In this document: positions 10,848 to 21,445 of the stretch, in pieces | Layout: each line of letters opens with the position of its first letter | Numbering within the stretch: the first letter of the stretch is position 1 | Source: Muscardinus avellanarius | Lineage: Eukaryota; Chordata; Mammalia; Rodentia; Gliridae | Direction: 5' to 3' | Assembly (NCBI GenBank): GCA_963383645.1 | Contig: OY726563.1 | Span: forward strand, 35,308,331-35,372,330 | DNA: 64,000 nucleotides | Notes under the pieces: model-generated | What the model was told of the DNA's origin: nothing | Seen by the model: only the letters and a program-made list of their open reading frames with translations | The model's database searches: none | Program-made: the position numbers and the translations under genes

Positions 10848-11041
10848 TCTAGAAGAATTACTTTAAACATAGTAGTTGATCTTCTATGACTCAAGTTAGT
10901 CCCCTTAATTATTTTCTTTGAATTTTTTGGAAAGCTTAGTGTTGGTTGTGTAGTACTGGTAGTGTCATACAGTGTAGTAGTTGTAGTAGCAGTAGTAAAT
11001 GATAATCTTGAGCTAATAGTTTCCTTTCATAAAGGGTACTG

Positions 11042-11047
11042 TGGTGT

Positions 11048-11083
<36 letters not shown>
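11042..11083. repeat. (TG)n microsatellite
   Basis: About 18 TG units with early TATG interruptions. No SINE half adjoins it. Confidence 0.9.
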
Positions 11084-11085
<2 letters not shown>

Positions 11086-11131
11086 AAAATTTGAATTTGT
11101 GAATATAATCCTGGTTTTATTTCCAGCTTTT

Positions 11132-11332
11132 TTGCTATGGTGCTGAGGGTTGAATCCAGGGGCATTCTACCTTCAAGCTATACCCCCAGCATGATTTTTT
11201 ATTCTTTCTTTTGAAATAGGGTATCACTAAGTTGCAGAGGGCCTCACTAAAGTAGCTGAGGCTGTTCGAGAACCTGGATCCTCCAGTTTCAGCCTCCCAA
11301 GCACTGAGGTTAAAAGTGTGCATTCCCATGCC
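11132..11332 (-). mobile_element. Dimeric SINE with exact duplication
   Basis: TATTTCCAGCTTTT occurs at 11118-11131 and 11333-11346. The insertion lies inside the older L1 remnant that continues to its right. Confidence 0.92.
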
Positions 11333-11850
11333 TATTTCCAGCTTTTAAAATATTGTGGTAAAATATACACATGCTGTAATCAAATTTATCACTGTAACAA
11401 TTTTAAAGTGTTCAAGTCAGTGGCTCTAAGTTTACTTGAAGTGTTGTGCAACCATCACCTCTATATAGAGTCATATGTCACCATCCACAATGGATATCTT
11501 AATCCATCTTCCCACCTGTTTGTTGTACCTACTCCCAGCTCCTAGAAACCACTAACCTGCTTTCTGCCTTTATTCATTTGCCTATTCTGGACATTACATA
11601 AAAATGGGATCATAACAGTATGTGACTCTTTCCATCTAACTTTTACTTCCTTCCCGTTTTCAAGGTTCATCTATGTTGTAACATGTAGCAAGGACTTCAT
11701 TCCATAAGCCTCATTTTCTTTATTCATTAATGTGCTGATGGGTATTGAGTCTGTTTCTATTTTTTGGTTATTGTGAGTCTAGCTGTTTATAAACATTTGC
11801 ATGCAAGTTTTAATTCCAATTTTTAAAGTTTGCACTTCAGAAACCCATTT
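11333..11850 (-). mobile_element. Old L1 (L1M-type) 3' remnant
   Basis: Reverse complement of an L1 3' region: TAGAAACCACTAACCTGCTT, GCCTATTCTGGACATTACAT, TTCAAGGTTCATCTATGTTG and TTGGTTATTGTGAGTCTAGC appear in the usual order. Highly diverged, no open frame. Confidence 0.75.
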
Positions 11851-12964
11851 ATCATTTCTGAAAGACTGCTTGTCTATTGTGAATAAAGTTTTCAAAAGCA
11901 TGTCATCAGGTCAACTGTGTGTCGGTATCTACTGACTTCTCCATCTCTGGAGCTTGCTTGAAATTACAGTTCTATTTACAGGCAAGAAATAGTAGTTCGT
12001 TTTTAGTAAGCATCTACTTAGAAAACACAAATTACAAAAAAAAATCAAACTCACTGAGTGATGTGGCCCTTGTAAGATACCAAATCTTATGAGGGAAAGT
12101 ATGGATTTGATTCAGTATGTAATCTACAAAAGAACATCTCAACTCTGAGTCACAGTATGTCTATTGAGCTTTCCACTTTCATTCAATAAACTTGTAGTGA
12201 GTGCCAATAGGCCTAATCTACACATGAATGGCGCTTAGAGGCTAGTTAGGAAACATAGGTATTCATTAAGTAAATGCACAGGTGTAATTACAAATAGTCC
12301 TTTAAGGAAATGTGTAAGGAGTATGAGACTACATTAATAGGGCTACCTGCTCTCCTCTGGGGCCCATGACAAGTGACTTTTACAATGTGTAAAAGTTAAC
12401 TAGGTGGGGAAATAAGTATTGAGTTCCTGATGTGTGTTAATTATTGCCCCAAATGCTTTTGCTTTAAAGATTAATAAATGCCCTCTGCCCACAAATTCTG
12501 TTGTCTTGACTCCAGTTACAGAAGCACCTGCTGAGTCATTCCTTACCAACCTTTTTAATCTTAATGAATGGCAAAGAAAGTGCTGGGGGCAGGTGGTTGG
12601 AACCCATTCATCTTGCTGGGAGTTGTCAGGGGACCTCTCAGGGACAGGTTCAATGCAGATGGGGTCATTTTATATTTTTCATATAATTTTGTTGGTATAT
12701 TATAGTCCCACATTATAATGTAATTCAGAATGATAGGGGCATAGATGCTGGAATAATTTTAATAGGAAAATGTCAAGTTGTTCAGTTGTGATTCAGGTCT
12801 AATGCTCTGATAGCCTTATTGACAAATGAGGGATCCCAGTTGAAGTAGTGAAGTCAACTTCTTTCAGAAGATGAATAGTTGATTCCAGCAAATTCCTTAG
12901 GAAACTGTCAGTCTATCACCTGTCATAATAAACTCTGTAGACTCCACATTGCTGAAATCATACC
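11851..12964. other. Mostly unrecognised sequence with an L2-like trace
   Basis: TTTCATTCAATAAACTTGTA at about 12178 with GTAGTGAGTGCCAATAGG resembles the reverse 3' end of LINE-2 (to about 12320). TATATTATAGTCCCACATTA near 12697 resembles a reverse L1 3' end. The rest shows nothing I recognise. Confidence 0.45.
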
Positions 12965-13172
12965 TTTTTTTCTTTTCTTTTCTTTTTCTTTTGTGGTACT
13001 GGGATTGAACCCAGAAGCATTCTACCTCTGAGCTATGTTCCCAGTGCTATTTGATTTTTTTTTTTTGAAACTGGGCTTCACCAAGTTGCTGACGTTGGCC
13101 TTGAACCTGTGGTTCTCCTGTTTTTGCCTCCCAAGTACTGGGATTAAAGATATGGGACACTGTGCCCAGTTT
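12965..13172 (-). mobile_element. Dimeric SINE
   Basis: T-rich (CTTTT) tail side, then TGTGGTACTGGGATTGAACC through GGGACACTGTGCCCAG. Confidence 0.85.
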
Positions 13173-13312
13173 GGAGTTTATAGCCTATTCAACAGTTTGT
13201 TCCATAAATTCAAGCCAGCGATGACTGCTTAAATGTCAAGGTATATGGCAATATGTAGGTGCATACACTAATAAGGAATAATCTGGGCCTTCAGACATGT
13301 TCCATGTTTTTA

Positions 13313-13381
13313 TTTTTTGGTACTGGAGACTGCACCCAATTAGTCTCCCAAGTACTGGGATTGCATGTATCCCCCACAGCT
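13313..13381 (-). mobile_element. SINE remnant with internal deletion
   Basis: TTTGGTACTGGAGACTGCAC joins straight to CTCCCAAGTACTGGGATTGC. The whole linker and most of both halves are missing. Confidence 0.7.
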
Positions 13382-13770
13382 TTCAGAAACATTTTGACCA
13401 ATGAAGACACCTTGCCTTTGTCATGGAAGCTGTGTAGTAACACAGAGCTGCTGAGTAGAAATGACTGGAATAAAGAGAAGCCACAGGCTGTTGGCCAACA
13501 ATGAAACTGGAGTTAATTAAAATGCCAGATGATGACAATCTGCATTCTTTAAACAAGATCTGGGGTGAAGCATACTATTCTAATGGAATGGGGCCTTTCT
13601 TTAGAGATCAGTTCCTAAGAGATTTTTACATCTGTCAGCATCCTTCTGAATCCTAGATTTTACCTCTGCTACTTAGGGCTCTTTTCACAGAAAATATGGG
13701 ACAAAGTATTACTGTCTGGGGCCAAATGTTGTATTCTTTTGAACACTGTATGTAGTTTTATTGTAGAAGT
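13382..13770. other. No recognised feature
   Basis: Single-copy looking sequence. Short open frames without coding character. Confidence 0.45.
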
Positions 13771-13992
13771 GTGTGTGTGTGTGTGTGTGTGTGTTACTGG
13801 GGGTTGAACCTAGGAACATTCTACCTCAGAGCTATATCCCCCTACCCCATTTAAATTTTTATTTTGAAACAAGATCTCACTAAGTTGCCGAGAGTCTCGC
13901 TAAGTTGCGGAGGCTGGCCGTGAACCTGCAATCCTCCTGTCTCAGACTCCCAAGTACTAGGACTATAGGTGAGCACTTTCACACCCAGCTTA
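13771..13992 (-). mobile_element. Dimeric SINE with (TG)n tail
   Basis: The TG run (13771-13794) adjoins TTACTGGGGGTTGAACC. The body runs to CACACCCAGCTT. Confidence 0.87.
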
Positions 13993-14578
13993 GGGATACA
14001 TTTCAATTTCAGAAGGATGTCTTCTGCAATGTTCCCTCAAATTTAGTGCCCGATCACTTGATATGGGAAAAGATCTCTATTTAGATGATGAAGAAATGTG
14101 ATTATTTGAGTTCTAAAAAGACTGTGAGATTCCTCAAATTGACTGGTCCTCAAGTACATTTTAAATATCATTCGGTTAATGGCGGTTTGTCTTACAAATT
14201 TTAGGAACCTCTTCTCTGAGAATGACGTTGCTAGGCATGAATTATCATTTATATGTTCCAGTCGTAGAACATGGTCATATTTACTAGCAAAGGACTTATT
14301 GACTGTTGAGGGCCACCAAAGAAGTGAAGTATCATATGGAGAGGGAATTGGCAGGCTCTGCAAAGAACATGGAAAAAGGAATAGAGAAGCAGAAATTCAA
14401 AACAGAGATAGAAGAAAAGAATTAATGCAAGGGGTAAGTGTGACTGAGAGCCAAACCGCATTGCCTTGTGTTATGAGTCAGTCATTGGGAAAATTTTGAG
14501 CCCCATAAGCAAAAAATTCTGAGCTGGAATGACATGATATTTTCTGCAGACTTTGCCTATTAAAATTGTTCTTTTGAG
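13993..14578. other. No recognised feature
   Basis: Holds two overlapping antiparallel open frames of about 106 codons (14043-14363 minus, 14179-14499 plus), neither with a domain or codon bias I can point to. Treated as chance frames. Confidence 0.45.
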
Positions 14579-14753
14579 TGATGGGAGTGGGTATTGAAGA
14601 TTGAACTCATAGCTACTCCCCTAGCCCTATTTTATTTTTATTGTTTTGAAACAGGGTCTCACTAAGTTGTTGAGGGGCTCACTAAGTTGCAGAGGCTGGC
14701 CTCAAACCTATGATCCTCCTGTCTCAATCTCTCAAGTACTGGGATTACAGGCC
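14579..14753 (-). mobile_element. Dimeric SINE
   Basis: GGTATTGAAGATTGAACTC through GTACTGGGATTACAGGCC. The 5' end is shortened. Confidence 0.82.
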
Positions 14754-15126
14754 TAAAATTATTCGTTCAGACTAAACAATTCTAGCAGAATTTCAGTGGT
14801 CTCAACCAGCTTGGAGATGCTTGGAGCTTTTTCAACAAAAGCAAAAACTCTCTTTGGTGGTGGAGGTACACACAGGGGGACCAGGAAAGAGCGCATATTT
14901 AGCTCAAGAAGGCTTTAGAGAAACTAAATCTGTTCAGAGAAAGCAAATGAACAATATAGAATCAGAACGAAGAAAGAAAACCAAGAATAATGCCTGTAAG
15001 GAAAAGCTGGGCAGAAATAACAGATGATATGGCCATGGAACTTGGGGGATTCTTTTGTTCCCTAAGTTTTATTTGACACAATTATATTGTGAATTTTTTT
15101 CATTTTAGGAGAAATTTATTTTAGCA
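14754..15126. other. No recognised feature
   Basis: A-rich sequence with a 68-codon chance frame. No repeat recognised. Confidence 0.45.
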
Positions 15127-15320
15127 GCTGGACAGGGTGGCACACACCTAAAATCCCGGTACTTGGGGGGCTGAGGCACGAGGATCACGGGTTCAAGTCC
15201 AGCCTCAGCAACTTAGCAATCCTCAGCAACTTAGTAAGACCCAATTTCAAAATAGGGGTGAGGTGTAGCTCAGAGATAGAATGTCCCTAGGTTCCATTCC
15301 ATCCCTAGTACCAAAAACAA
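15127..15320 (+). mobile_element. Dimeric SINE
   Basis: AGCTGGACAGGGTGGCACAC to CCCTAGTACC. The linker carries a duplicated CTCAGCAACTTAG. Confidence 0.85.
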
Positions 15321-15591
15321 GTTATTCTAGCACTTTTGGGTATGTGTGTATGTGTGTGTTGAGGTGAGGGAGGAATGGCAATAAAATCTGGAACTTGTAT
15401 TCAGGCCTTGGGGATCAATGTCGATTTTGTTACCTGTTGCTCATGGAATTTGAGACTATTTACTTAATCCCTTCCTCCCTTGGATTCTTATGTTGAGAAC
15501 TGGAAGTAACATAAATCCCTGTTTCTGTGTTTAACAACATACTAGGACTAGGCATACTTTCCTGTCTCTCTGTTAAAAACTACTGAGAACA

Positions 15592-15793
15592 GCCGGGCGT
15601 GGTGGCACACGCTTGTAATCCCAGCATTCGGGAGGCTGAGACTGGGGGATTGCGGTTCGTGGCCAGCCTCAGCTACTTAGTGAGGCCCTCTGCAACTCAG
15701 TGAGACCCTGTTTCCAAATAAAGAATAAATAAAATAGGGCAGGGGCTGAAACTTGGATGTCGAATGCCCCCTGGGTTCCATCCCCAGACCCGC

Positions 15794-15825
<32 letters not shown>

Positions 15826-15826
15826 A
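15592..15826 (+). mobile_element. Dimeric SINE at a textbook L1-endonuclease site
   Basis: The 17-bp AAAAACTACTGAGAACA is repeated exactly at 15575-15591 and 15827-15843. The left copy is preceded by TGTT, giving TT/AAAA, the preferred L1 endonuclease cut. The tail is (AAAAC)n. This is direct support for L1-dependent mobilisation of the family. Confidence 0.95.
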
Positions 15827-15843
15827 AAAAACTACTGAGAACA

Positions 15844-16590
15844 AGCAAAAATAACTAGCTGTGACATGTATGTGACAACTGGGAGAAAATCAACCTAGTT
15901 GAGAATAATAAAGAAAATCACATTTATTTGGGGCTAATTAGGACTGTGGTCTGGGAAAACACAAATCCAAGCAGTCTTGAAAGTGTGCTGAGAATTTTCA
16001 AAATGCAAAATGGTAGTTCTATTTAGAGCTTTAAACCAGAGAGGGGTTGGGAGATGGGGACTGGCAAAAGTTTAACTGTTGTGTAAGAGATCAGTGTAGT
16101 CTCAGTCTCTCAGTAATCTGGGGGAAGGGGTCTGTTTGACAGAAGGTCAGCAGAGATCAGCAAACAATGTTTAAGAAAACTATGGTTTGGAGGAGTCCGA
16201 AGTTCAGCTTGCATCTGGGGGTGGTGTTTGGGTACCTTTGGGCATGTCTGCAGCCCATTTCCAAGGTTCAGCTGTGCATAGGTCTGGGGTCTGGCTTAAT
16301 AATGCTTCCTGACTCCACTTTAAGTATCTTGGACCGATGCTACTCCATTTTGATTTTTTTCTTGATAGCTACTTGCCCCAGGAAAGAGTAGTTTTTAGAA
16401 AATAAGATTATTAACTTACTAAAATAATTTACTTAGGAAGACTAACAGCTTATTCCCAAAGTCTTGTTCAAGATTTTTTTTCCTTCTGTGCCCACCAACC
16501 CAAAGTTATCATGTTAGAAACTCAGCCCAATCCCAGTACCACTTTTCAAACTCATTTTATAATCACCCAGCTCAAGCCCTAAAACATTTG
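15844..16590. other. No recognised feature
   Basis: About 750 bp of single-copy looking sequence. One 74-codon frame at 16167-16391 has no recognisable domain. Confidence 0.45.
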
Positions 16591-16913
16591 CACGCTTGTA
16601 ATCCCAGCATTTGGGAGGCTGAGACAGGAGGATCGCTGTTCGCGGACAGCCTCAGCTACTTAGTGAGGCCCTTTGCAACTCAGTGAGACCCTGTTTCAAA
16701 ATAAAGAATAAAAAAATGGGGCTGGGGGAGTAGCTTGGAGGTAGAATGCCCCTGGGTTCCATCCCCAGTACCGCAAAAACAAAACAAAATAAAAAACCTG
16801 GGGATTGAACTCAATACTACCTTCGACCTACACACCCAGTCCTTTTGGTTTTTAATTTTAAAACAGAGTCTCAAGTTGCTGAAGCTGGCCTCAAACCTTC
16901 GATCCTTCTGGCC
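16591..16913. mobile_element. Two facing SINEs
   Basis: 16591-16797 is a plus-strand copy lacking its first ~20 bp (starts GCACGCTTGTAATCCC). 16798-16913 is a decayed minus-strand copy (GGGGATTGAACTCAATACTA). Confidence 0.8.
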
Positions 16914-17381
16914 CTAAAACTTTATAAAGATCCTCTACATCCTACCCCTTTGAGACCTACTGAGATGGAAAGATGGTGTGTTCTCCCTTACTACAATTAA
17001 GTCTGATCAAATTCATTGCTTCAGAAATGTTTTTTTCTGGGAGATTTTTGGACTTGACAGTATGTAAAAAAGGATAGTTGGACCCTGTGCTTCTAGACGT
17101 CCCTTTATCTCAGCTTTGAAAATTCATCCTAGTGACCTTTTCTTCTTCTTGGCTCTCTCTCAGCCGTGAATTAGGCGACTTTTATAAAATTTTTTTTCAT
17201 GATTTATTTTTTTTTTCTTTTACCCTCTTTGACTTAGCATTTCAGAAAAACAGCAGCAGACAGGATCTAGCTGCAATTAAGAAGCTGCAAGATGGATGGC
17301 GGTGACGGTCAGACAATAATGTGAATGTAAATGCCACAGAACTGTACACTTAAATGTGGTTAAAATGGCAAATTTGCGTAT
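16914..17381. other. No recognised feature
   Basis: Includes T-rich runs at 17190-17220 but no element or exon that I recognise. Confidence 0.45.
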
Positions 17382-17566
17382 TTTTTTTTTTGTGTGTGGT
17401 ACTGGGGATGGAACCCAGGGGCATTGTACCTCCGAGATACACCACCAGCCCTATTTTTTCAGTCTTTTTATTTTATTTTATTTTATTTTTTGAAACAGGT
17501 CTTACTGAGTTGCGAGGGGCCCCACAAATGCTGGGATTACAAGAGTGTGCCACCATGCCTGACTAA
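17382..17566 (-). mobile_element. Dimeric SINE
   Basis: TGTGGTACTGGGGATGGAAC to GTGCCACCATGCCTGAC, with a (TTTTA)n linker at 17466-17492 and a short deletion. Confidence 0.87.
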
Positions 17567-17677
17567 ATTTGTGTATTATATATATTTTACTATGATTAAA
17601 AAGAAAGCCAAAGGCAATTTCCTTCTTGCAGTCTTTGTATAGATACTGTAAGATTCTAGGGAAGAGCTGCTAGAAAT

Positions 17678-17838
17678 GAAATGGGAGGATTGTAGGTTCA
17701 AGGCCAGCCTCAGCAATTTAGCGAGACCTTGTTTCAAAAGAAAAAAGAAAAAAAAAAAGGGTGATGTGGCTCCTTGGCTGAGCACTTGCCTAGCACTTGC
17801 AAGGCCTTGAGTTCAATCTCCAGCACTGGGGAAAAAAA
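17678..17838 (+). mobile_element. B1-like part followed by a canonical ID element
   Basis: The right half (17758-17830) reads GGCTGAGCACTTGCCTAGCA and AAGGCCTTGAGTTCAATCTC, closer to the classical tRNA-Ala-derived ID consensus than to the usual right half here. Confidence 0.75.
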
Positions 17839-17849
17839 ATCTTGCCTTT

Positions 17850-18130
17850 TTGCTGGGTGTGGTGGCCCGTACCTGTAATCCCAGTAACTTGGAGGCTGAG
17901 ATGGAGTACTGCAGGTTTGAGGACAGCTGTAGCAATTTAGCAAAGCTCTCTGCAACTTAACAAGACCCTAGTTCATAATAAAAACTGAAATAGGGCTGGG
18001 AGCATAGCTCAGAGGGAGAATGTCCCTGGGTTCAACCCCCAGTATCACAAATATAAATAAATAAATGGCTAGGGGTATAGCTCTGAGATAGAATGCTGCT
18101 AGTTTAATCACCAGTACCAAAACAGAAACA
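17850..18130 (+). mobile_element. Dimeric SINE plus an extra right half
   Basis: The complete copy to 18050 is followed, after an ATAA-rich linker, by a second tRNA-like half (18066-18130). Confidence 0.82.
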
Positions 18131-18567
18131 AACACAAAAACATCATCATAGGTGAGCGTAAAGTAAGGTTTGTTGGAAATTTTAGAGGAATAAAGTGTTT
18201 TTTAGGGAAGATGAATGAGTCCAAAGAACAGATAATAAACTGGAACAAAGGTTGCTTGTGCTCTGAATGCAGGGCCACCTCTAGTCTTTCTTTCTGTGAG
18301 TTAGTCTTCTAGGGAATCTGGCCTTTAAGGTAGATAGGGCAAATATACAGAAAGCCCCTCCCTGTGCTGTGTGAGGGAGGAGCGTGAGAGAAGAGCATGG
18401 ACAAGTAGAGCTCAGAGAGGCCTTGATTCTTTTTAGTTCAAAGAATTCAGCATGCTCAAGTGTCATACTTGGGGTATCACTTTTGGATCCACAATGTTAC
18501 TATTAATTTTACTGTTCAGCTTTATGTTGTACAGTGATAGATTTAAAAGCAAATCCAAGAATATTTG

Positions 18568-18932
18568 TGTTATTTTTCTGTTGCTATAACAAAATACCTG
18601 AGGAAAATAACTTAAAGGAGGAAAACTTTATTTCAGGCCATGGTTCTAGTTCCTGACTTCTACCTCCATCTCTTTTAAGCCTGGGGTGATGCCATGTATT
18701 AATGGCAAGGAACACATGATAGAGAGAAGTTGCTCACCTCATGGCAGCTAGGAAATAGAGAGGAAGGGGCCAGGGTTCAATATCTCCCTCAAGAGCATAC
18801 CTTAAGTGACTTACTTTATCTAACTGGGTCCCACCTCCTCAAATTTTCACAACCTCTCAATGTCCCCATCAGCTGGGGACTGAGCCTTCAACATACCAGC
18901 TTTTGGGGGACATTTAAGACACAAACCATAAC
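18568..18932 (-). mobile_element. MaLR-type LTR
   Basis: On the plus strand it opens with TTGCTATAACAAAATACCTG and closes with GGACATTTAAGACACAAACC. These are the reverse complements of the 3' and 5' parts of MST/MLT1-type MaLR LTRs. CTGGGTCCCACCTCCTCAAA lies between. Solo and diverged. Sequence from 18140 to here shows nothing I recognise. Confidence 0.65.
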
Positions 18933-19065
18933 AGTACTGAAGTCATATATGGAAACATCAAGTAACATAATTTGTATTCTGTAGTTTATATGTATATATG
19001 GATTTTATAAATTTTATCCTTACCAGAAGAATGAAAAAGTTGCACAAAAGAACACTCCATTTGTA

Positions 19066-19103
19066 GCTCCAGTGGCGCAATCGGTTAGCATGCGGTACTT
19101 ATA
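19066..19103 (+). pseudogene. Retro-inserted 5' half of tRNA-Ile(UAU)
   Basis: The 38 nt from GCTCCAGTGGCGCAATCGGT to CGGTACTTATA match the 5' half of nuclear tRNA-Ile with anticodon UAU, including the A-box region, with one or two changes (AGCATGCGG). It stops right in the anticodon loop, where the intron of this tRNA gene would begin, so it cannot fold into a tRNA. AACACTCCAT stands at 19051-19060 and again at 19106-19115, after a short A-run. That duplication points to reverse transcription of an RNA fragment rather than decay of a tRNA gene. The tRNA identity is from memory of the conserved sequence. Confidence 0.85.
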
Positions 19104-19137
19104 AAAACACTCCATCTATTTTTCATTTTGTCTATTT

Positions 19138-19343
19138 TTTAGTATTAGGGATTGAACCCAGGGGCATTCTACCTCTGAGTTATACCTCCAGCCCCTATTT
19201 TTTATTTATTTTTGGTTTAGAAACAGGGTCTCATGAAGTTGCTGAGAGTGTTTCTAAGTTGCAGAGGCTGGCTTCGAACCTGACATCCTTCTGTCTTAGC
19301 CTCCCAAGTACTGAGATTATAGGCATGTGCCACCATACCTAGC
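19138..19343 (-). mobile_element. Dimeric SINE
   Basis: TTAGTATTAGGGATTGAACC to GCCACCATACCTAGCT. Confidence 0.86.
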
Positions 19344-19748
19344 TTTTACTACATTTTTGATGTACACACATTTCCTAACAATATTTTCTATCCTTGGCTT
19401 ACTGACGAGTACAGAAAGGCTGAAAGGAAAGGGAAAAGGTTGTCCTGTCTTTGCCTTTTCTCATGTTATCATTTTCTCTGTAAGTGGTTCATTAATACAG
19501 AGAAGTAACATGAATAAGAAAAGATATGATAAGGTCATTGAGTCATTCATGTTTTTCAGAATGTCATTGCTTTCTTTCGGTGTTCAAAGCAAATTCTAGT
19601 TTGTATGGAAAAACTGGCCTCACAACTGTCAGCAACCCTGCTTACTTATTTGTGGATGTACCACACTTAAGTTATACTACCTTTGAGTCTCATGCATCAT
19701 GAATCCACTGGGATTGGGTGCTCATAGAACATGACAGAATCTGTACCT
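19344..19748. other. No recognised feature
   Basis: Single-copy looking. The 90-codon frame starting inside the preceding SINE boundary has no domain. Confidence 0.45.
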
Positions 19749-20128
19749 AGCCAGGTGGTGATGCATATCTGTGATCCCAGTACTTCAGAGGCTGAGACAG
19801 GAGGATCACAGGATCAAAGTGCTTGGCAACTTAGGAAGAGCCTCAGCAACTTAGCTGAAGGTGTAGCTTGGAGTTAGAATGCCCCTGAATTCAACCCCTA
19901 GTACCCCTCCCACAAAAAAGCTATCTCTAAAGCTGGGCGTGGTGGTGCATGCTTGTAATTCCAGCATTTGGGAGGCTGAGCCAGGAGGATCATGGGTAGT
20001 GAGCTATTTAGTGAGGCTCTTTGCAACTTAGTGAGACCATGTTTCAAATAAAAGAATAAAAAATGGGGCTGGGGGTGTAGCTCGGTGGTAGAATGACCCT
20101 GGCTTCCATCCCCAGTACCACATACAAA
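19749..20128 (+). mobile_element. Two tandem SINEs
   Basis: 19750-19916 is a copy with an internal deletion. 19931-20128 is a full copy flanked by AGCTATCTCTAAA (19918) and AGCTATCCCTAAA (20130). Confidence 0.86.
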
Positions 20129-20573
20129 AAAGCTATCCCTAAATTGAGTGGGAAGAAATAGTGGACATTTTTATAGCATAATCTCCTTTGCTCCCACTCA
20201 TGTTCTATTATCTCATTAGACTTCATTTACAAAACAACTTCAAATATAAAACTGTTAAGAATTCCAATATGGCAAGTGAAAAGCATTAAATCAGGCATAG
20301 AGCCCTGTGGAGCACAGGCTCTGTGGGCATGCACAAATGATGTGTTCTTGAGGTGAGCACTGGGTCCATTGAGGCATGATATTACAAGAGGCATGTACAT
20401 GGGAAAAATATTAATCTGACTCTAAAAGCAAATCTATGTTTACTGGATTTTCCTTGAGATTATGAAAGAGAGGATGTCAAAGCACATCTCTCACAAAATC
20501 CTTTTTAAGTTTCTCTGTCATCAAATTTCTCCTTGGAGGCAGCTGTTGTTGGAGTTCAGAAAAATGATACCCA
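20129..20573. other. No recognised feature
   Basis: Nothing recognised apart from the duplication that closes the preceding SINE. Confidence 0.45.
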
Positions 20574-20905
20574 AGCCAGGTGTGAGGGTATGTACCTGTA
20601 ATTCCAATAGTTGGGCAACTGAGACAGAAGGACTGTCAGCCAAAGGCCAGCCTCAGCAACCTAGTGAGACCCTGTTTCAAAATAAAATTTAAGCCAGGCA
20701 TGGTGGTGCAATGCCTTTATTCCTAACACTTGGGAGGCTGAGGTAGGAATATCGCAGGTTCTAGGTTAGACTTGGCAACTTATTGAGACTTTGCTTCAAA
20801 ATAAAATATAGAATAGGGCTGAGGGTGTATACTGAAGGTAAAATGCCCCTAGTTCAACCCCCAGCACCACACCCACACCCACCCACACCCACACACACAC
20901 ACACA
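20574..20905 (+). mobile_element. Two SINEs, the second with (CCCACA)n/(CA)n tail
   Basis: 20574-20690 is a copy reduced to its left part. 20691-20865 is full length, and its tail grades from CCCACACC units into CA repeats. Confidence 0.84.
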
Positions 20906-21445
20906 ATTCAACCATATTGTTCTTCTTTGAATCTTATATTTTGCATGCATACACATTAATATATTTATGTCTTTTCTCTACTGTCAGTTTATTCCAGAGA
21001 CTCAAATATCAAACCTTCAGAAGTGGGAAAGGAGAATTCTCTTTGCTCCTACACTGCCAGGAACTGGACGCTGGAGCGCCAGGCATTGAGATGAATGGGG
21101 AAGAGAACAACCCAGCTTCATTTAGAGCTGGGGCCCCTAACTGACCACAAGCACCTGCTTCCCTAAAGAAATCAGTTGTCTAGGGAGAACCAACAAGGCT
21201 GATTGAAAGATATACTTCTGCTTACTTAAATAAAAGACTACCCTATTTGTTCTTCTAATGAACATATAAGCCAACTGAATTTGTGTATGTTTTGAGATAT
21301 GAGGGTGAGGTTAAAAGGAAAACATAAATTAACAACTACTTAGGGCACAATGCACATGGAAATTAATCAGGGACTCTAAAGAGAGTGGTGCCATTAAGAT
21401 TTGAAGCCAGCTGTCTCTGCCTCTGAAGCTGTGCTTTTCTCACTT
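20906..21445. other. No recognised feature
   Basis: AT-rich single-copy looking sequence. Confidence 0.45.

Noticed and set aside
14043..14499. Overlapping antiparallel frames of about 106 codons, a possible exon
   Set aside because: No domain, no splice-site context and no coding bias that I can show. Two-strand openness suggests chance.
19066..19103. Functional tRNA-Ile gene
   Set aside because: Only the 5' half is present. The sequence after the anticodon loop is the flanking duplication and a SINE, with no B box.
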